Of a stretch of DNA of 64,000 nt, positions 10,745 through 19,895 are shown piece after piece. Both the position numbers and the translations under genes were made by a program. The first letter of the stretch is position 1. Every line of letters starts with the position of its first letter. The notes under the pieces are model-generated. The model was not told the origin of the DNA. It worked only from the letters and a program-made list of their open reading frames with translations, and did not search any database. Source of the stretch: Thermococcus sp. M39 (GTDB lineage: Archaea > Methanobacteriota_B > Thermococci > Thermococcales > Thermococcaceae); the NCBI RefSeq assembly GCF_012027325.1, contig NZ_SNUG01000003.1:402037-466036 (forward strand), written 5' to 3'.

Positions 10745-12575
10745 AGATGCCGCTCCCTTAGATAATATTTTTGGGGAAAAGGAGAGGGAGGAAAAATACA
10801 AGCCTCCTGAAACAAGATTTCCCTTTAGTGGTGGGGGTGGATTAGAGGATATTCTCGGCAAAAAGCCACCAAAAGAGGAAAAAACAAAAACTCCTCTCCC
10901 CTTCCTTAGGGAGGACAAAGGTAGTGTCAAGTTAGAAGATATATTAGGGGGCCCAGGAGAAAAACCAACGCCTTCCATTCCACTGAAGGCGGAGAAAACA
11001 GAAGCTCCCCTCACTCTCCAGGACATTTTGGGCTCTGCTCAGAGAAAATCTCCAATCCCAACGTATGTTGGAGAGGTTAAGGTTCTCGATGCTTATGGAA
11101 ATGTTCGTATTCTTAAAGTTAAGGGTGAGCCTGTCCCAATATATGAAATCAGACTTCCTGAACTCAGCAAAGAAGAAGAAAGGCTCCTCAAGATGGTAAG
11201 AGATAGGGCAGTTGTTGAGATCCAGATCGACCCGGAGAGCATACCCAACATAGAAGAGAGGCGCAGGATCTTTCTTAAAGCTGTGAGAAATATGGTTAGA
11301 GAGATGGCACCCGACTTGTCTGAGGGAAGAATTGAAATTCTCGCTGAGCTTGTTGTCCAAAACATGATAGGATATGGTAAGCTTGATCCTCTAGTGAGAG
11401 ATGATAATCTTGAGGAGATAATGGTTATTGGAACTAACAAGCCAGTTTATGTGTGGCATAGAAGATTCAACATGTGTAAAACAAACATTGTATTTAAAGA
11501 TGATAGAGAGATTTTAAACATAATTGAACGTATTGCGAGAGAAGTGGGAAGGAGAATTGATCAACAAAGCCCGCTTTTAGATGCTCGTTTGCCTGATGGA
11601 AGCAGAGTAAATGCTACTATCCCACCAATCAGCTTAGATGGTCCAACAATTACAATTAGAAAGTTCAAGAAGGATCCTCTCACTATAATTGATCTCATAA
11701 AGTACGGTACACTCAATACTGATGTTGCAGCTTTACTGTGGATATTTGTTGATGGTCTTGGAGTTAAGCCTGCAAACATCCTCGTTGCTGGTGGTACTGG
11801 TTCGGGTAAAACCACAACGTTGAATTCTCTTGCAATGTTTATTCCACCAAGTGAGAGAGTTATCAGCATTGAGGATACAGCTGAGCTTCAGTTGCCAATC
11901 GAGCATTGGGTTAGATTGGAAACAAGACCGCCGAATGTTGAAGGAAAAGGAGAAATTACAATGGATGATCTTGTTAAGAACACTTTGAGAATGCGTCCAG
12001 ATAGAATCATCGTCGGTGAGGTTAGAGGGCCTGAGGCAAGGACAATGTTTACTGCTATGAATACGGGACACGATGGGTGTATGGGAACAATACACTCCAA
12101 CTCGGCAAGAGAAACGATTGTCAGACTTGAGAGTCCTCCAATGAATGTTCCAAGGATTATGATCCCAGCATTGGACATAATCATTATGCAGATCAGGTTC
12201 CACAGTAGAAAAAAGGGAACAATAAGGAGAATAACTGAAATTGCTGAAGTCTCTGGAATGGAAGGTGAAAGCATCCAGCTCAATAAGTTGTATAAGTATG
12301 ATCCTGCTAAAGATGAATTGATCGACACAGGAGTCCCGAGTAGGTTTATGAATATTTTGGCTCAGCACACTGGATTGAGCCTTCTTGAGCTAGAAGCTGA
12401 AAAGGAGAAGAGGAAGATCATTCTGGAATGGATGATAGAGAAAGGAATACGAAGCATTGAAGAAGTTGGACACTACATTAGACAGTTTTACATAGATTCA
12501 GAGGAGCTCCTTAAGAGAATTGAGAGAGAAAGCACATCCACTGAACTTGCCAAGAAAGTTAAGAGCTTTATTTAG
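10686..12575 (+). CDS. Type II/IV secretion ATPase (TadA/GspE/VirB11 family)
   Basis: The ATPase that powers assembly of an archaeal type IV pilus-like or secretion machine at the inner face of the membrane. Walker A is GGTGSGKTT (residues 369-377), an Asp box is ISIEDTAELQLP, Walker B is PDRIIVGEVRGPEA, and a His box GHDGCMGTIHSNS follows. A disordered, Pro/Lys-rich N-terminus of about 125 residues carries four spaced copies of an (I/L)-E/Q-D/E-IL-G motif. Translation starts at TTG 10686, five bases after GGTGAG. The downstream neighbours are two TadC-like platform proteins. Confidence 0.9.
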   Translation: MEDKKKKRSGLSWIEEILSKDAAPLDNIFGEKEREEKYKPPETRFPFSGGGGLEDILGKKPPKEEKTKTPLPFLREDKGSVKLEDILGGPGEKPTPSIPLKAEKTEAPLTLQDILGSAQRKSPIPTYVGEVKVLDAYGNVRILKVKGEPVPIYEIRLPELSKEEERLLKMVRDRAVVEIQIDPESIPNIEERRRIFLKAVRNMVREMAPDLSEGRIEILAELVVQNMIGYGKLDPLVRDDNLEEIMVIGTNKPVYVWHRRFNMCKTNIVFKDDREILNIIERIAREVGRRIDQQSPLLDARLPDGSRVNATIPPISLDGPTITIRKFKKDPLTIIDLIKYGTLNTDVAALLWIFVDGLGVKPANILVAGGTGSGKTTTLNSLAMFIPPSERVISIEDTAELQLPIEHWVRLETRPPNVEGKGEITMDDLVKNTLRMRPDRIIVGEVRGPEARTMFTAMNTGHDGCMGTIHSNSARETIVRLESPPMNVPRIMIPALDIIIMQIRFHSRKKGTIRRITEIAEVSGMEGESIQLNKLYKYDPAKDELIDTGVPSRFMNILAQHTGLSLLELEAEKEKRKIILEWMIEKGIRSIEEVGHYIRQFYIDSEELLKRIERESTSTELAKKVKSFI

Positions 12576-12585
12576 GTGATGCCTG

Positions 12586-13647
12586 TTGGGAATTGGTCAA
12601 AAAATAGCTGAAATCTTTGAGAAAATTGGTGAAAAAACAATTGAAATGAGTGAAAAGCCTATTCGGCGGATTCCTCAAGGAAAAAGCATTCAAGAAAGGC
12701 TTCAGCTACTCAAGAAAATGCAAGAGGAAGTTGAAAAAGAAAGAAAAGAAGAGAGAGAAAGAGAGATTGAGGAACTTGTAGAATGGAGAGAGAAAGAACT
12801 TCAAAAGCCGTTTTCTGAAAGATTTGCTGATGCCGTCCTTAAATATTTCAGAGGTCCAGTAGAATCACTCACTAAGTTAATTAAGGGTCTTGAGTATGAT
12901 CTCTATAGGGCAAACATTCGTATGAGTAAAGATAAGTATGTTGCCCTTATGCTTGGAGTTTCGATTATTATGAGTATTTTCTCATTTGCAATTGGGCTCC
13001 TCTTAATGTTTTCTATAGATCTCTCTGTACTGCTGGGACTTCTTGGGTTCATTGGAGGCTTTCTTTACATGAGAAACTATCCGAGGATTGTGTGGAGAAA
13101 CAGGGTTGCTGAAGTTGAAAGAGCAATGCCATATGTTCTGAGACATTTAGCTTCCCTGTTAAGTGCTGGTGTTGGTATTGCAGAGGCAATATTATCTGTT
13201 GCAAAGTCAGACTATGGTGCAATTTCGGAAGAGTTTGATCTTATAGTCAGGGACATGCGTGGTGGGGCATCTTTTGAAGAGGCGTTAACGAAATTTGAGG
13301 AGAAAATGGCATCAGAAAATATAAGCAGGGTAGTAAAGCAGATTTTGAGAGCTGTAAAATTCGGAGGTAACTTGTCTGGAATACTCTACAAGCTTGCTGA
13401 GGACTTTTCATTTGAATATAGAATGAAGCTTATAGAGTATGTTCAGAAAATCAATGGATTGGCATTCGTTTACATGTTCATAAGCGTTGTCATGCCTACA
13501 ATGCTGATAGTCGCAATACTTGCAGCATCGATAATGGCTAAAACCCTTGTCATTCCAGTTCAGGGGTTGGCAGTGATACTGCTTTTTGGCTTTCCAGCAA
13601 TGGCTTTTCTAATGGTTGTGATGATGAAACGCAGTGAGCCGAGGTGA
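12586..13647 (+). CDS. TadC/FlaJ-like platform membrane protein 1
   Basis: 353 residues with a charged coiled N-terminus (about 1-85), two hydrophobic helices (about 120-165), a T2SF cytoplasmic domain containing VERAMPYVLRHLASLLSAGV and GGNLSGILYKLAEDF, and two more helices at the C-terminus. It is the membrane platform partner of the secretion ATPase. Initiation is at TTG 12586, five bases after AGGTGAT. It ends in a GGTGA that serves as ribosome site for the next gene. Confidence 0.85.
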   Translation: MGIGQKIAEIFEKIGEKTIEMSEKPIRRIPQGKSIQERLQLLKKMQEEVEKERKEEREREIEELVEWREKELQKPFSERFADAVLKYFRGPVESLTKLIKGLEYDLYRANIRMSKDKYVALMLGVSIIMSIFSFAIGLLLMFSIDLSVLLGLLGFIGGFLYMRNYPRIVWRNRVAEVERAMPYVLRHLASLLSAGVGIAEAILSVAKSDYGAISEEFDLIVRDMRGGASFEEALTKFEEKMASENISRVVKQILRAVKFGGNLSGILYKLAEDFSFEYRMKLIEYVQKINGLAFVYMFISVVMPTMLIVAILAASIMAKTLVIPVQGLAVILLFGFPAMAFLMVVMMKRSEPR

Positions 13648-13652
13648 TTAAT

Positions 13653-14558
13653 ATGTCCTCTAGAGTTACTTCTCGACTTGTTGGAATTATAGAAAGAATC
13701 CTTCCGAAGAAGATATTAAAAAGATATGACTTGTTCCTCTACTCCGCAGGAATAAGCTTCAAAGCAAGCGAGTATCTGTTGATATCTTTTCTTGTCGCAG
13801 TAATTGTTGGAACCAGCTTATTTATATTCAAAACTCTCTATGGCATTCTTGGATTCATAGGAGCACTAATCGGGGCAGTCTTTGGGTACCCATATTGGAG
13901 AATTGTTAAAAGAATTGAAAACATGGAACAGATGATTCCCGATGCTTTCTTCTACTTGGCCAGCTCTCTTAGGGCTGGTATATCGTTTTCAGAGGCTCTA
14001 GAAGAACTTACTACAGCGAAGTTTGGAGCATTGACTGAAGAGTTCAAAAAAACTGTCGCCGAAATCAAAAAAGGCAGACCCACAGTGGAGGCATTAAAAG
14101 CATTTGCCTTAAGGAACAAAAAATCCCCGGTGATATATAGATCAATGATGATTATAATTGAAGCACTTGAAAGAGGAGCTCCAATGGCTGATGTCCTCGT
14201 TTCAGTTGGCAATGATGTTCGTGAAATTTTGAGAATTAAAAAGGAGAGGAAAGCTTCGACTGGAATGCAAACAATGTTTTTCATAATTGCGAGTGGCTTT
14301 GTGGGTCCTCTAATTCTTGGGGTTGTATCTCAAGTAATCGCTGGATTGAGTGGTGTTGAGGGAACAGTAATTCTGCCAATTCCAGCGATAAAAAGCATAC
14401 TTCTAGTATTTGTTGCTCTCCAAGCAATAGTTTCGGGAATGGGAATTGGGGTAATAAGAGAAGGAAAGTTCTCTGGAGGCTTAAAATACAGTGTAATGCT
14501 GGCAATTATGGGGGTTATAGTGTTCAATTTAGCTGGTTCTATAAGTCTGGGTATTTGA
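13653..14558 (+). CDS. TadC/FlaJ-like platform membrane protein 2
   Basis: 301 residues with the same T2SF layout as its neighbour: helices near 40-75, the cytoplasmic core MIPDAFFYLASSLRAGISFSEAL and ALERGAPMADVL, then three helices near the end. Paired platform proteins are usual in archaeal type IV pilus systems. ATG 13653 follows GAGGTGAT; the frame could extend to GTG 13644 but that codon lies in the ribosome site. The 3' end overlaps the convergent FKBP gene by 20 bases. Confidence 0.85.
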   Translation: MSSRVTSRLVGIIERILPKKILKRYDLFLYSAGISFKASEYLLISFLVAVIVGTSLFIFKTLYGILGFIGALIGAVFGYPYWRIVKRIENMEQMIPDAFFYLASSLRAGISFSEALEELTTAKFGALTEEFKKTVAEIKKGRPTVEALKAFALRNKKSPVIYRSMMIIIEALERGAPMADVLVSVGNDVREILRIKKERKASTGMQTMFFIIASGFVGPLILGVVSQVIAGLSGVEGTVILPIPAIKSILLVFVALQAIVSGMGIGVIREGKFSGGLKYSVMLAIMGVIVFNLAGSISLGI

Positions 14559-15042
14559 AGGTTTCTAAGCTTCTTGTTTTTTCTGCCTTTTGTATGTCCA
14601 CTATTTCCACTTCAAATATCAATGTTTTTCCGGCTAATGGGTGATTGAAATCTAAAGTAACCTCTTCTTCCCCGACTTTTGTAATCTTTGCTATTCCACT
14701 GTCTGTCATAATATACATGTCTTGAACTGGCTCTATTCTAGCGTTTTCGAAATCTGAACGAGGAACATTGATAATGAGTTCTTCTTTGGGCATTCCATAT
14801 CCAAGCTCTGGGGGGATAGTTATGGTTTTCTTCTCCCCGACTTCCATTCCAATTAAGGCCTCATCCAGTCCGGGAATTAGCTCGCCAACTCCAACATTAG
14901 CGCCTATAGGTCCATATTTGCGATCTTCAACGTAAATACCAGCTTTTTTAGCGATATCCTCATAACTTGTATCGAAAACTTCTCCATCCTCAAATTTCCC
15001 AATGTAGTTAAAAACTACAAAATCCCCTTTTTCAACTTTCAT
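14539..15042 (-). CDS. FKBP-type peptidyl-prolyl isomerase (SlyD-like)
   Basis: A cytoplasmic prolyl isomerase and chaperone. It has the FKBP core GDFVVFNYIGKFEDGEVFDTS, the SlyD-type insert-in-flap domain, the return strand VTLDFNHPLAGKTLIFEVEI, and a short archaeal C-terminal tail (167 aa). ATG 15042 follows GGTGA at five bases; codons upstream to 15054 lie in or before that site. It is transcribed divergently from the next gene. Confidence 0.9.
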   Translation of the reverse strand: MKVEKGDFVVFNYIGKFEDGEVFDTSYEDIAKKAGIYVEDRKYGPIGANVGVGELIPGLDEALIGMEVGEKKTITIPPELGYGMPKEELIINVPRSDFENARIEPVQDMYIMTDSGIAKITKVGEEEVTLDFNHPLAGKTLIFEVEIVDIQKAEKTRSLETFKYPDL

Positions 15043-15123
15043 TTTCTTCACCAAACTTTGTTGATAATCCCCATAGTAATCATACCTTTATAACGTTTTT
15101 GGTTAATATTATACAAGTTTGGG

Positions 15124-15137
15124 AAAAGTATATATAC
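15124..15137 (+). promoter_or_regulatory. TATA box of the 98-residue protein gene
   Basis: AAAAGTATATATAC lies about 40 bases before ATG 15171, placing the start site near 15157, just at the GGAGGT ribosome site. Confidence 0.5.
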
Positions 15138-15170
15138 AATGCCAGCATTACTAAGATTGGAGGTCATATC

Positions 15171-15467
15171 ATGGGATATTTTGCTGAAATGCTTAAAAGA
15201 GAGTTTGAGGAACTTGATGTTAAGGATATCTACACAACTAAGCTCGGAAGTAGGGATATAGAGATTCTGGAAGTTAGTGCTTGTGACACTAAGTTTCTTG
15301 CCATGTTTCAAAGTGAGGAGAAAAAGCATGGACTTTATCTTTGGTCACTAATAATAACAAGTGCAAACAATACCAGGACCATTCGAGGCATTGATAGACT
15401 TGAAACTCTAAAAATGAGGATTAAAGAAAACGTAAGGGCAATAGTGGAAGGAATGAAAGAGGATTAA
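15171..15467 (+). CDS. Conserved small protein of unknown function
   Basis: 98 residues, soluble, mixed alpha/beta, starting MGYFAEMLKREFEEL. ATG 15171 follows TTGGAGGT and a well-placed TATA box, so the longer frame from 15099 is rejected. No domain recognised. It ends with a four-base overlap on the convergent DUF2118 gene. Confidence 0.7.
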   Translation: MGYFAEMLKREFEELDVKDIYTTKLGSRDIEILEVSACDTKFLAMFQSEEKKHGLYLWSLIITSANNTRTIRGIDRLETLKMRIKENVRAIVEGMKED

Positions 15468-15961
15468 TCCTCCGGAAGCAGATAATAGAGATAGTGCGGT
15501 CTGTTGGTGAATTCATCTATAAAGACTACGACGCCATTCTTTGGCGGCTTTAAATAGTGAATCTCACCCTTTTTTGTCGTTACAGCAGCAAATGCATCGC
15601 TTTTTCTCACTCTATTGCCCACTCTAGCAATTAAAGTTGATACATAGCCTTCAACAGGCAGAATCATCAATTCATCGCCCTTATATAATCTAATTTCTGT
15701 TCTTCTATCAGGTAAAACAATTATGGCATCGCAGAGCATCTTATGTTCATATTTATCAACATAGAAGTGGAATCTATCATAAATCTCCTTCTTCAGAATT
15801 TTTGCCTTTTCTTTATCTATAAACTCTGGAATTTTCTCTCCCTTTTTAAGCCTAACTTCAATGTTTCCTTGAATAATTATGCAGTCAACTTTAGCTTTCC
15901 CTTCGTCATCAAAGCACTCCTCATAGGAAGATTCCACATATAACTTTGGTATCCTTTCCAT
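15464..15961 (-). CDS. DUF2118 family protein
   Basis: 165 residues matching the archaeal DUF2118 family: YRRT-like core VLPDRRTEIRLYKGDEL followed by a biotinyl/lipoyl-like hairpin with GYVSTLIARVGNRVRKSDAFAAVTTKKGEIHY. The C-terminal half looks like a hammerhead beta domain. The function is not known. ATG follows AGGTGATT. Confidence 0.75.
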   Translation of the reverse strand: MERIPKLYVESSYEECFDDEGKAKVDCIIIQGNIEVRLKKGEKIPEFIDKEKAKILKKEIYDRFHFYVDKYEHKMLCDAIIVLPDRRTEIRLYKGDELMILPVEGYVSTLIARVGNRVRKSDAFAAVTTKKGEIHYLKPPKNGVVVFIDEFTNRPHYLYYLLPED

Positions 15962-16034
15962 ACATTAATCACCTAACTTTTTCAACAATGTAAAACTTTT
16001 TAAGTTTATCCATCATAACTATTTTTTGGTCAAA

Positions 16035-16874
16035 ATGAAACGAAAAGGCCTAGCATTGTTCTCAGTGCTGTTTCTCTTGATGGCGCTGATAATGAGCGGC
16101 CAAGCCAAAATAGAGGAGATTCCAAAAGGTTCACAAAATTATTATTGGATTGGTCTGTTTTTTGGAATTATCGTGATAGCTGCAGGCTTTATTATCCTTC
16201 AGATACTTTTGAGTTGGCAAGATTTGCCTACAAAGGGCAGAGCTGAGAACATTAATTGGCAAATAATAGTTGCAATTTTTGCTGGAACGTTGATACTTTC
16301 TTTACCCTTGCTTTATGTGGTTTCTAAAACTCAGTTCCCTCCGATGACAGCAAATAACACCACCGTGCAAGGGGTGTATGTTGTTAACGGAAGCTATCAT
16401 GTAACGTATTACGAAAAATACTTTAGAAATCCAGTTTTTCTCGGAAATCCTAACACAAAAATTATTCTCTATGGATTTTTCGGCATAATATCGGTAGCTT
16501 TGATATATCTTTCGATAGCATTCTACAGAGACCTAAGTACCAAAAGAAGGATAAAGAAGCTTAAGGAGGAAGTTCAAGAGTTTGATAGAAGGCTTAAGGA
16601 AGAAGGAATTTCATTTATCGGAGATCCGAAGGATATTGTCATTAAGCTGTACAAAAACGCTGTGTTATGGCTTGAAATTTTGGGGATTCCCTACAGGGAA
16701 AGCTGGACTCACTGGGAGCATGCAGAGAGAGTAAAATATAAGCATGATGCATATGTTGAACTTGCACGGCTTTTTGAAAAAGCCAAGTATGCTCCAGAAA
16801 AAGTGACAATGGGAGATGCTAAAAGAGCTTATGAGCTTTACCTAACAATTAAGGGTGAGGAGCATGAGAGTTAG
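16035..16874 (+). CDS. Membrane protein with C-terminal DUF4129-like domain
   Basis: 279 residues: an N-terminal hydrophobic segment or signal (about 5-25), helices near 40-60, 76-98 and 145-165, an outer loop with NTT/NGS sequons and a cytoplasmic C-terminus with a DUF4129-like helical domain (LEILGIPYRESWTHWEH). DUF4129 proteins commonly accompany MoxR and DUF58 genes, as here. A TATA (CTTTTTAAG near 15996) lies about 38 bases before the ATG and there is almost no ribosome site, so the mRNA is probably near-leaderless. It heads an operon of five genes. Confidence 0.7.
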   Translation: MKRKGLALFSVLFLLMALIMSGQAKIEEIPKGSQNYYWIGLFFGIIVIAAGFIILQILLSWQDLPTKGRAENINWQIIVAIFAGTLILSLPLLYVVSKTQFPPMTANNTTVQGVYVVNGSYHVTYYEKYFRNPVFLGNPNTKIILYGFFGIISVALIYLSIAFYRDLSTKRRIKKLKEEVQEFDRRLKEEGISFIGDPKDIVIKLYKNAVLWLEILGIPYRESWTHWEHAERVKYKHDAYVELARLFEKAKYAPEKVTMGDAKRAYELYLTIKGEEHES

Positions 16875-17298
16875 TAAGGCATTATTTCTTGCAGCCCCAT
16901 TTGCTCTAATGGCGTTTTTGGCTGGCTCTTATTTGATAAGATGGTTGGGTGTTATGATAGCGGGAGTTATTCTAATTGTGGTTCTCTTTGGTTTGGAAAT
17001 TCAAAGTGAATACGTCCCGAGAAGAAAGCGAAACTTGATTTCCGGAAAGAGTGAGCTTGAGAGATTGACCTCTGTTGTGAAGAGAGCTAGAAAAGGGAAG
17101 ATGGCGAGAGAAATTATTGCCGAGGAAATTAGGGAAATTTACGCTCTTCTCTCTGATGAATACACACATTTTGACCTTAAATCAAATCTTAATGAGGCGT
17201 TGAGGCTTCTTTACTCTGAAGGAGACTTTTATGAAAATCTGAAAAAAGCTCTAGAAATCGTGGAGGCGGATTTGAATGAAGATAGAAGAGGTGCATGA
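16864..17298 (+). CDS. Small membrane protein of the MoxR/DUF58 operon
   Basis: 144 residues with two N-terminal hydrophobic helices (about 6-45) and a charged helical cytoplasmic tail. ATG 16864 follows GGTGAGGA and overlaps the end of the preceding gene by 11 bases; its own end overlaps moxR by 23 bases. Translational coupling through the operon is likely. Family not recognised. Confidence 0.7.
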   Translation: MRVSKALFLAAPFALMAFLAGSYLIRWLGVMIAGVILIVVLFGLEIQSEYVPRRKRNLISGKSELERLTSVVKRARKGKMAREIIAEEIREIYALLSDEYTHFDLKSNLNEALRLLYSEGDFYENLKKALEIVEADLNEDRRGA

Positions 17299-18229
17299 AA
17301 AGGGGAAGAGGATATTAAATGAAGTTGGAAAAGCGATAGTTGGCAAAGAGGAAGTTCTTAAGCTCATATTAACAACAATCCTTGCAGATGGGCATATTTT
17401 GATTGAAGACTTGCCAGGATTGGCAAAAACACTCATGGCAAAGAGCTTTGCAACAGCCTTGGGGGTTAAGTTCAGAAGAGTTCAGTTTACACCTGATTTA
17501 TTGCCCTCAGACATTTTGGGTGTAAGCGTCTTCAACCAGAAAACATTGGAATTTGAATTCAGGAAGGGCCCAATTTTCACGAATATACTTTTAGCTGATG
17601 AGATTAACAGAGCTCCGCCAAAGACTCAATCCGCACTATTGGAGGCAATGCAGGAGAGGCAAGTGACGATTGAAGGTAAAACGTACTATCTGGAGAGGCC
17701 TTTTGTTGTTATTGCAACCCAAAACCCAATAGAGCAGGAGGGAACTTATCCTTTACCAGAGGCTCAGCTCGACCGTTTCCTTGTCAGACTTAGGGTCGGC
17801 TATCCAACAAAGCAAGAAGAAATTGAGATCCTCAAGAGGAGAATTGAGAGAAAAAAGGAGGAAGTTGACATAAATCCAATAGTTACTCCAGAGGAGGTCG
17901 TTAAGATGCAGAGAGCTGTTGAAGATGTTTATGTTAGCGATGCGATTTTGGAATACATAACTGACATCGTCAAGGCTACGAGGGAAAACAAGAGGGAGAT
18001 TGAGATTGGAGCTTCTCCGAGGGGAAGCTTGGCTTTGCTTAAGCTGTCAAGAGCTTACGCTGCTTTGGAAGGAAGGGACTACGTGATTCCAGACGATGTT
18101 AAGAAAGTTGCGGTTCCTGCTCTAAGCCATCGTTTGATACTAAAGAGAGAGCTCTGGTATACGAGAGTCAGCCAAGAGAGTGTCATGGAGAGGATTTTGG
18201 AGAAAGTTCCCGTTCCGAAGTTTGAGTAA
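17276..18229 (+). CDS. MoxR family AAA+ ATPase
   Basis: A MoxR-type AAA+ chaperone of 317 aa. The variant P-loop [11 protein letters not shown] (about 42-52) is the normal form for this family. Walker B is [18 protein letters not shown], sensor 1 is [24 protein letters not shown], and the AAA lid follows. MoxR proteins act with vWA-like partners (here the DUF58 protein next door) to activate or assemble membrane complexes. The target complex is unknown. Confidence 0.92.
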   Translation: MKIEEVHEKGKRILNEVGKAIVGKEEVLKLILTTILADGHILIEDLPGLAKTLMAKSFATALGVKFRRVQFTPDLLPSDILGVSVFNQKTLEFEFRKGPIFTNILLADEINRAPPKTQSALLEAMQERQVTIEGKTYYLERPFVVIATQNPIEQEGTYPLPEAQLDRFLVRLRVGYPTKQEEIEILKRRIERKKEEVDINPIVTPEEVVKMQRAVEDVYVSDAILEYITDIVKATRENKREIEIGASPRGSLALLKLSRAYAALEGRDYVIPDDVKKVAVPALSHRLILKRELWYTRVSQESVMERILEKVPVPKFE

Positions 18230-18240
18230 AGGGGATTCCT

Positions 18241-19479
18241 ATGGAAAAGAAGTTCCAGCCTACAGGAAAGGCAGAGCAGCTGTTGCTTGCATTGTGGCTC
18301 TCAGTTATGGCAGCTTTCTTCATGCTACGCTGGGATATGATTTACCTTACGTTACCAATCCTCTGGCTGTTCTTCATTGCAATAACCTTCTTTAAGCCGA
18401 GGCTTGATGTGGAAATTCAGAGAATCCTTCCCCATGATCGAATTCTTGAGGGGGCTGAAGTAAAGATAAAGCTGAAAATTAAGGCAAATGAGAGAATACC
18501 GAGCTTGAAAATTGTAGATGATTTGCCTAGAGGCCTTGAGCTTGTCGAGGGTAGAAACGAGTTTTTGCTGTCCTTTACAAGAGGCGAAGAAAAGGAAGTT
18601 TCTTATAAAGTCAAAGTCAAACGCGGCATTCATGAGTTTAATTTCATTAAGCTCAGCTATCAAGACCCATTTGGCTTTTTCAAGATAGAGAAAACAATTG
18701 ATTTGTATGATGAGCTTATCGGGGTTCCCACAATTGAAGACGTTGTAACACCTTATTCAACTAAGGGCACAAAGGTTACAGTCGGACCTCTGCCTTCTCC
18801 AAGAGTAGGTGAGGGGGTTGAGTTTCACGCGATTAGAGAATATCAGCCCGGTGATCCATTAAAGATAATCAACTGGAAAGCGACTGCAAAGACTGGAAAA
18901 ATAATGAGCAACGAGTATGAAAGCGAGAGAAAAGTTGATGTAATCTTAATCGTTGATGCAACATATAAAGGCGAGAACGTCTTTGATAATCTAATAAGGG
19001 CTGCTGCATCATTTATGCTGGACTGCCTCAACAACGGAACGAGCTTTGGGCTTTTGCTAGCTGAAGATGTCCCCTTATGGATTAGGGTGGATTATGGAAA
19101 GAGGCATTTCTTCAAGTGCATTGATTTCTTAAGCATAGCAAAGCCAGATAAGAACAACATGATAGCTTACCAAGTTGAGCATTTGGTTAGGAGCAGGTTT
19201 CCAGCGAGGGCACAGATACTTTACTTCTCACCACTTATAACTGAAGAAGGAAGGGAAGCTTTGAGGGTTTTATACCGCTATGGTTACAAGGTTGTGGTCA
19301 TAAGTCCAAATCCTTACTCGGTAGTTAAACCCAAGAGCGAGGAGGAAGCTTTAGCTTTAAAGATACTTCAGCTCAAGAGAAAGGCCCATTTAAGGAAGCT
19401 CGCTGCATATGGGATAATAATAGATTGGGACGTTAATAAACCTCTTAAAACAGCGATAGCGGAGGTAGTTAAGATATGA
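18241..19479 (+). CDS. DUF58 (vWA-like) protein
   Basis: 412 residues: two N-terminal helices (about 14-55), a beta-rich domain and a DUF58 core with GEGVEFHAIREYQPGDPLKIINWKATAKTG followed by the MIDAS-like VDVILIVDAT. It is the usual partner of MoxR ATPases. ATG follows GGGGAT-type spacing 11 bases after moxR. The end overlaps the next gene by four bases. Confidence 0.9.
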   Translation: MEKKFQPTGKAEQLLLALWLSVMAAFFMLRWDMIYLTLPILWLFFIAITFFKPRLDVEIQRILPHDRILEGAEVKIKLKIKANERIPSLKIVDDLPRGLELVEGRNEFLLSFTRGEEKEVSYKVKVKRGIHEFNFIKLSYQDPFGFFKIEKTIDLYDELIGVPTIEDVVTPYSTKGTKVTVGPLPSPRVGEGVEFHAIREYQPGDPLKIINWKATAKTGKIMSNEYESERKVDVILIVDATYKGENVFDNLIRAAASFMLDCLNNGTSFGLLLAEDVPLWIRVDYGKRHFFKCIDFLSIAKPDKNNMIAYQVEHLVRSRFPARAQILYFSPLITEEGREALRVLYRYGYKVVVISPNPYSVVKPKSEEEALALKILQLKRKAHLRKLAAYGIIIDWDVNKPLKTAIAEVVKI

Positions 19480-19895
19480 AAAAGCCGAGGATGAGATTTT
19501 CGCCGATACCTTTAATCATTTTGGCATTCCTCTTGCTCAGCTATCCCAAGCTTCTGCCCGTTTTAGTTTTGGCTTTACCGGCATTTTTGTCTTACTTCCT
19601 TGGAGTGCTCTTTTTAGTGGCTTTCATAATTTTGCTCCTTTACTATAAAATTGGGGGAATGTTTGGTGTTCTTTTAGTTGCTCTAGCTCTGCTCTTTGTG
19701 GAATCTGCGTACTTGGATAGAGAAAAAGCGCCGAAGGAGCATTATTTAATTTTGACGGTTTCAGTCCTCCTAGCCCTGCCGACTTATTTGTTCATCAGAA
19801 CTCTGGCAGTAGCAATGCCCCGTTTTGAAGTTACGGCGATAGCGATGCTGATACTCCTTACCCTCTATGCCTTTTCGAAAGTTGTGACTGATTAG
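19476..19895 (+). CDS. Hydrophobic membrane protein closing the MoxR/DUF58 operon
   Basis: 139 residues, four to five hydrophobic helices with short loops (for example PLIILAFLLLSYPKLLPVLV and FLGVLFLVAFIILLLYY). Coupled by ATGA overlap to the DUF58 gene. It converges on the kinase gene with a four-base overlap. Family unknown. Confidence 0.7.
   Translation: MKKPRMRFSPIPLIILAFLLLSYPKLLPVLVLALPAFLSYFLGVLFLVAFIILLLYYKIGGMFGVLLVALALLFVESAYLDREKAPKEHYLILTVSVLLALPTYLFIRTLAVAMPRFEVTAIAMLILLTLYAFSKVVTD

Noticed and set aside
11733..12368. 211-residue minus-strand open frame
   Set aside because: Antisense shadow of the secretion ATPase, His/Cys/Ser-rich without any domain.
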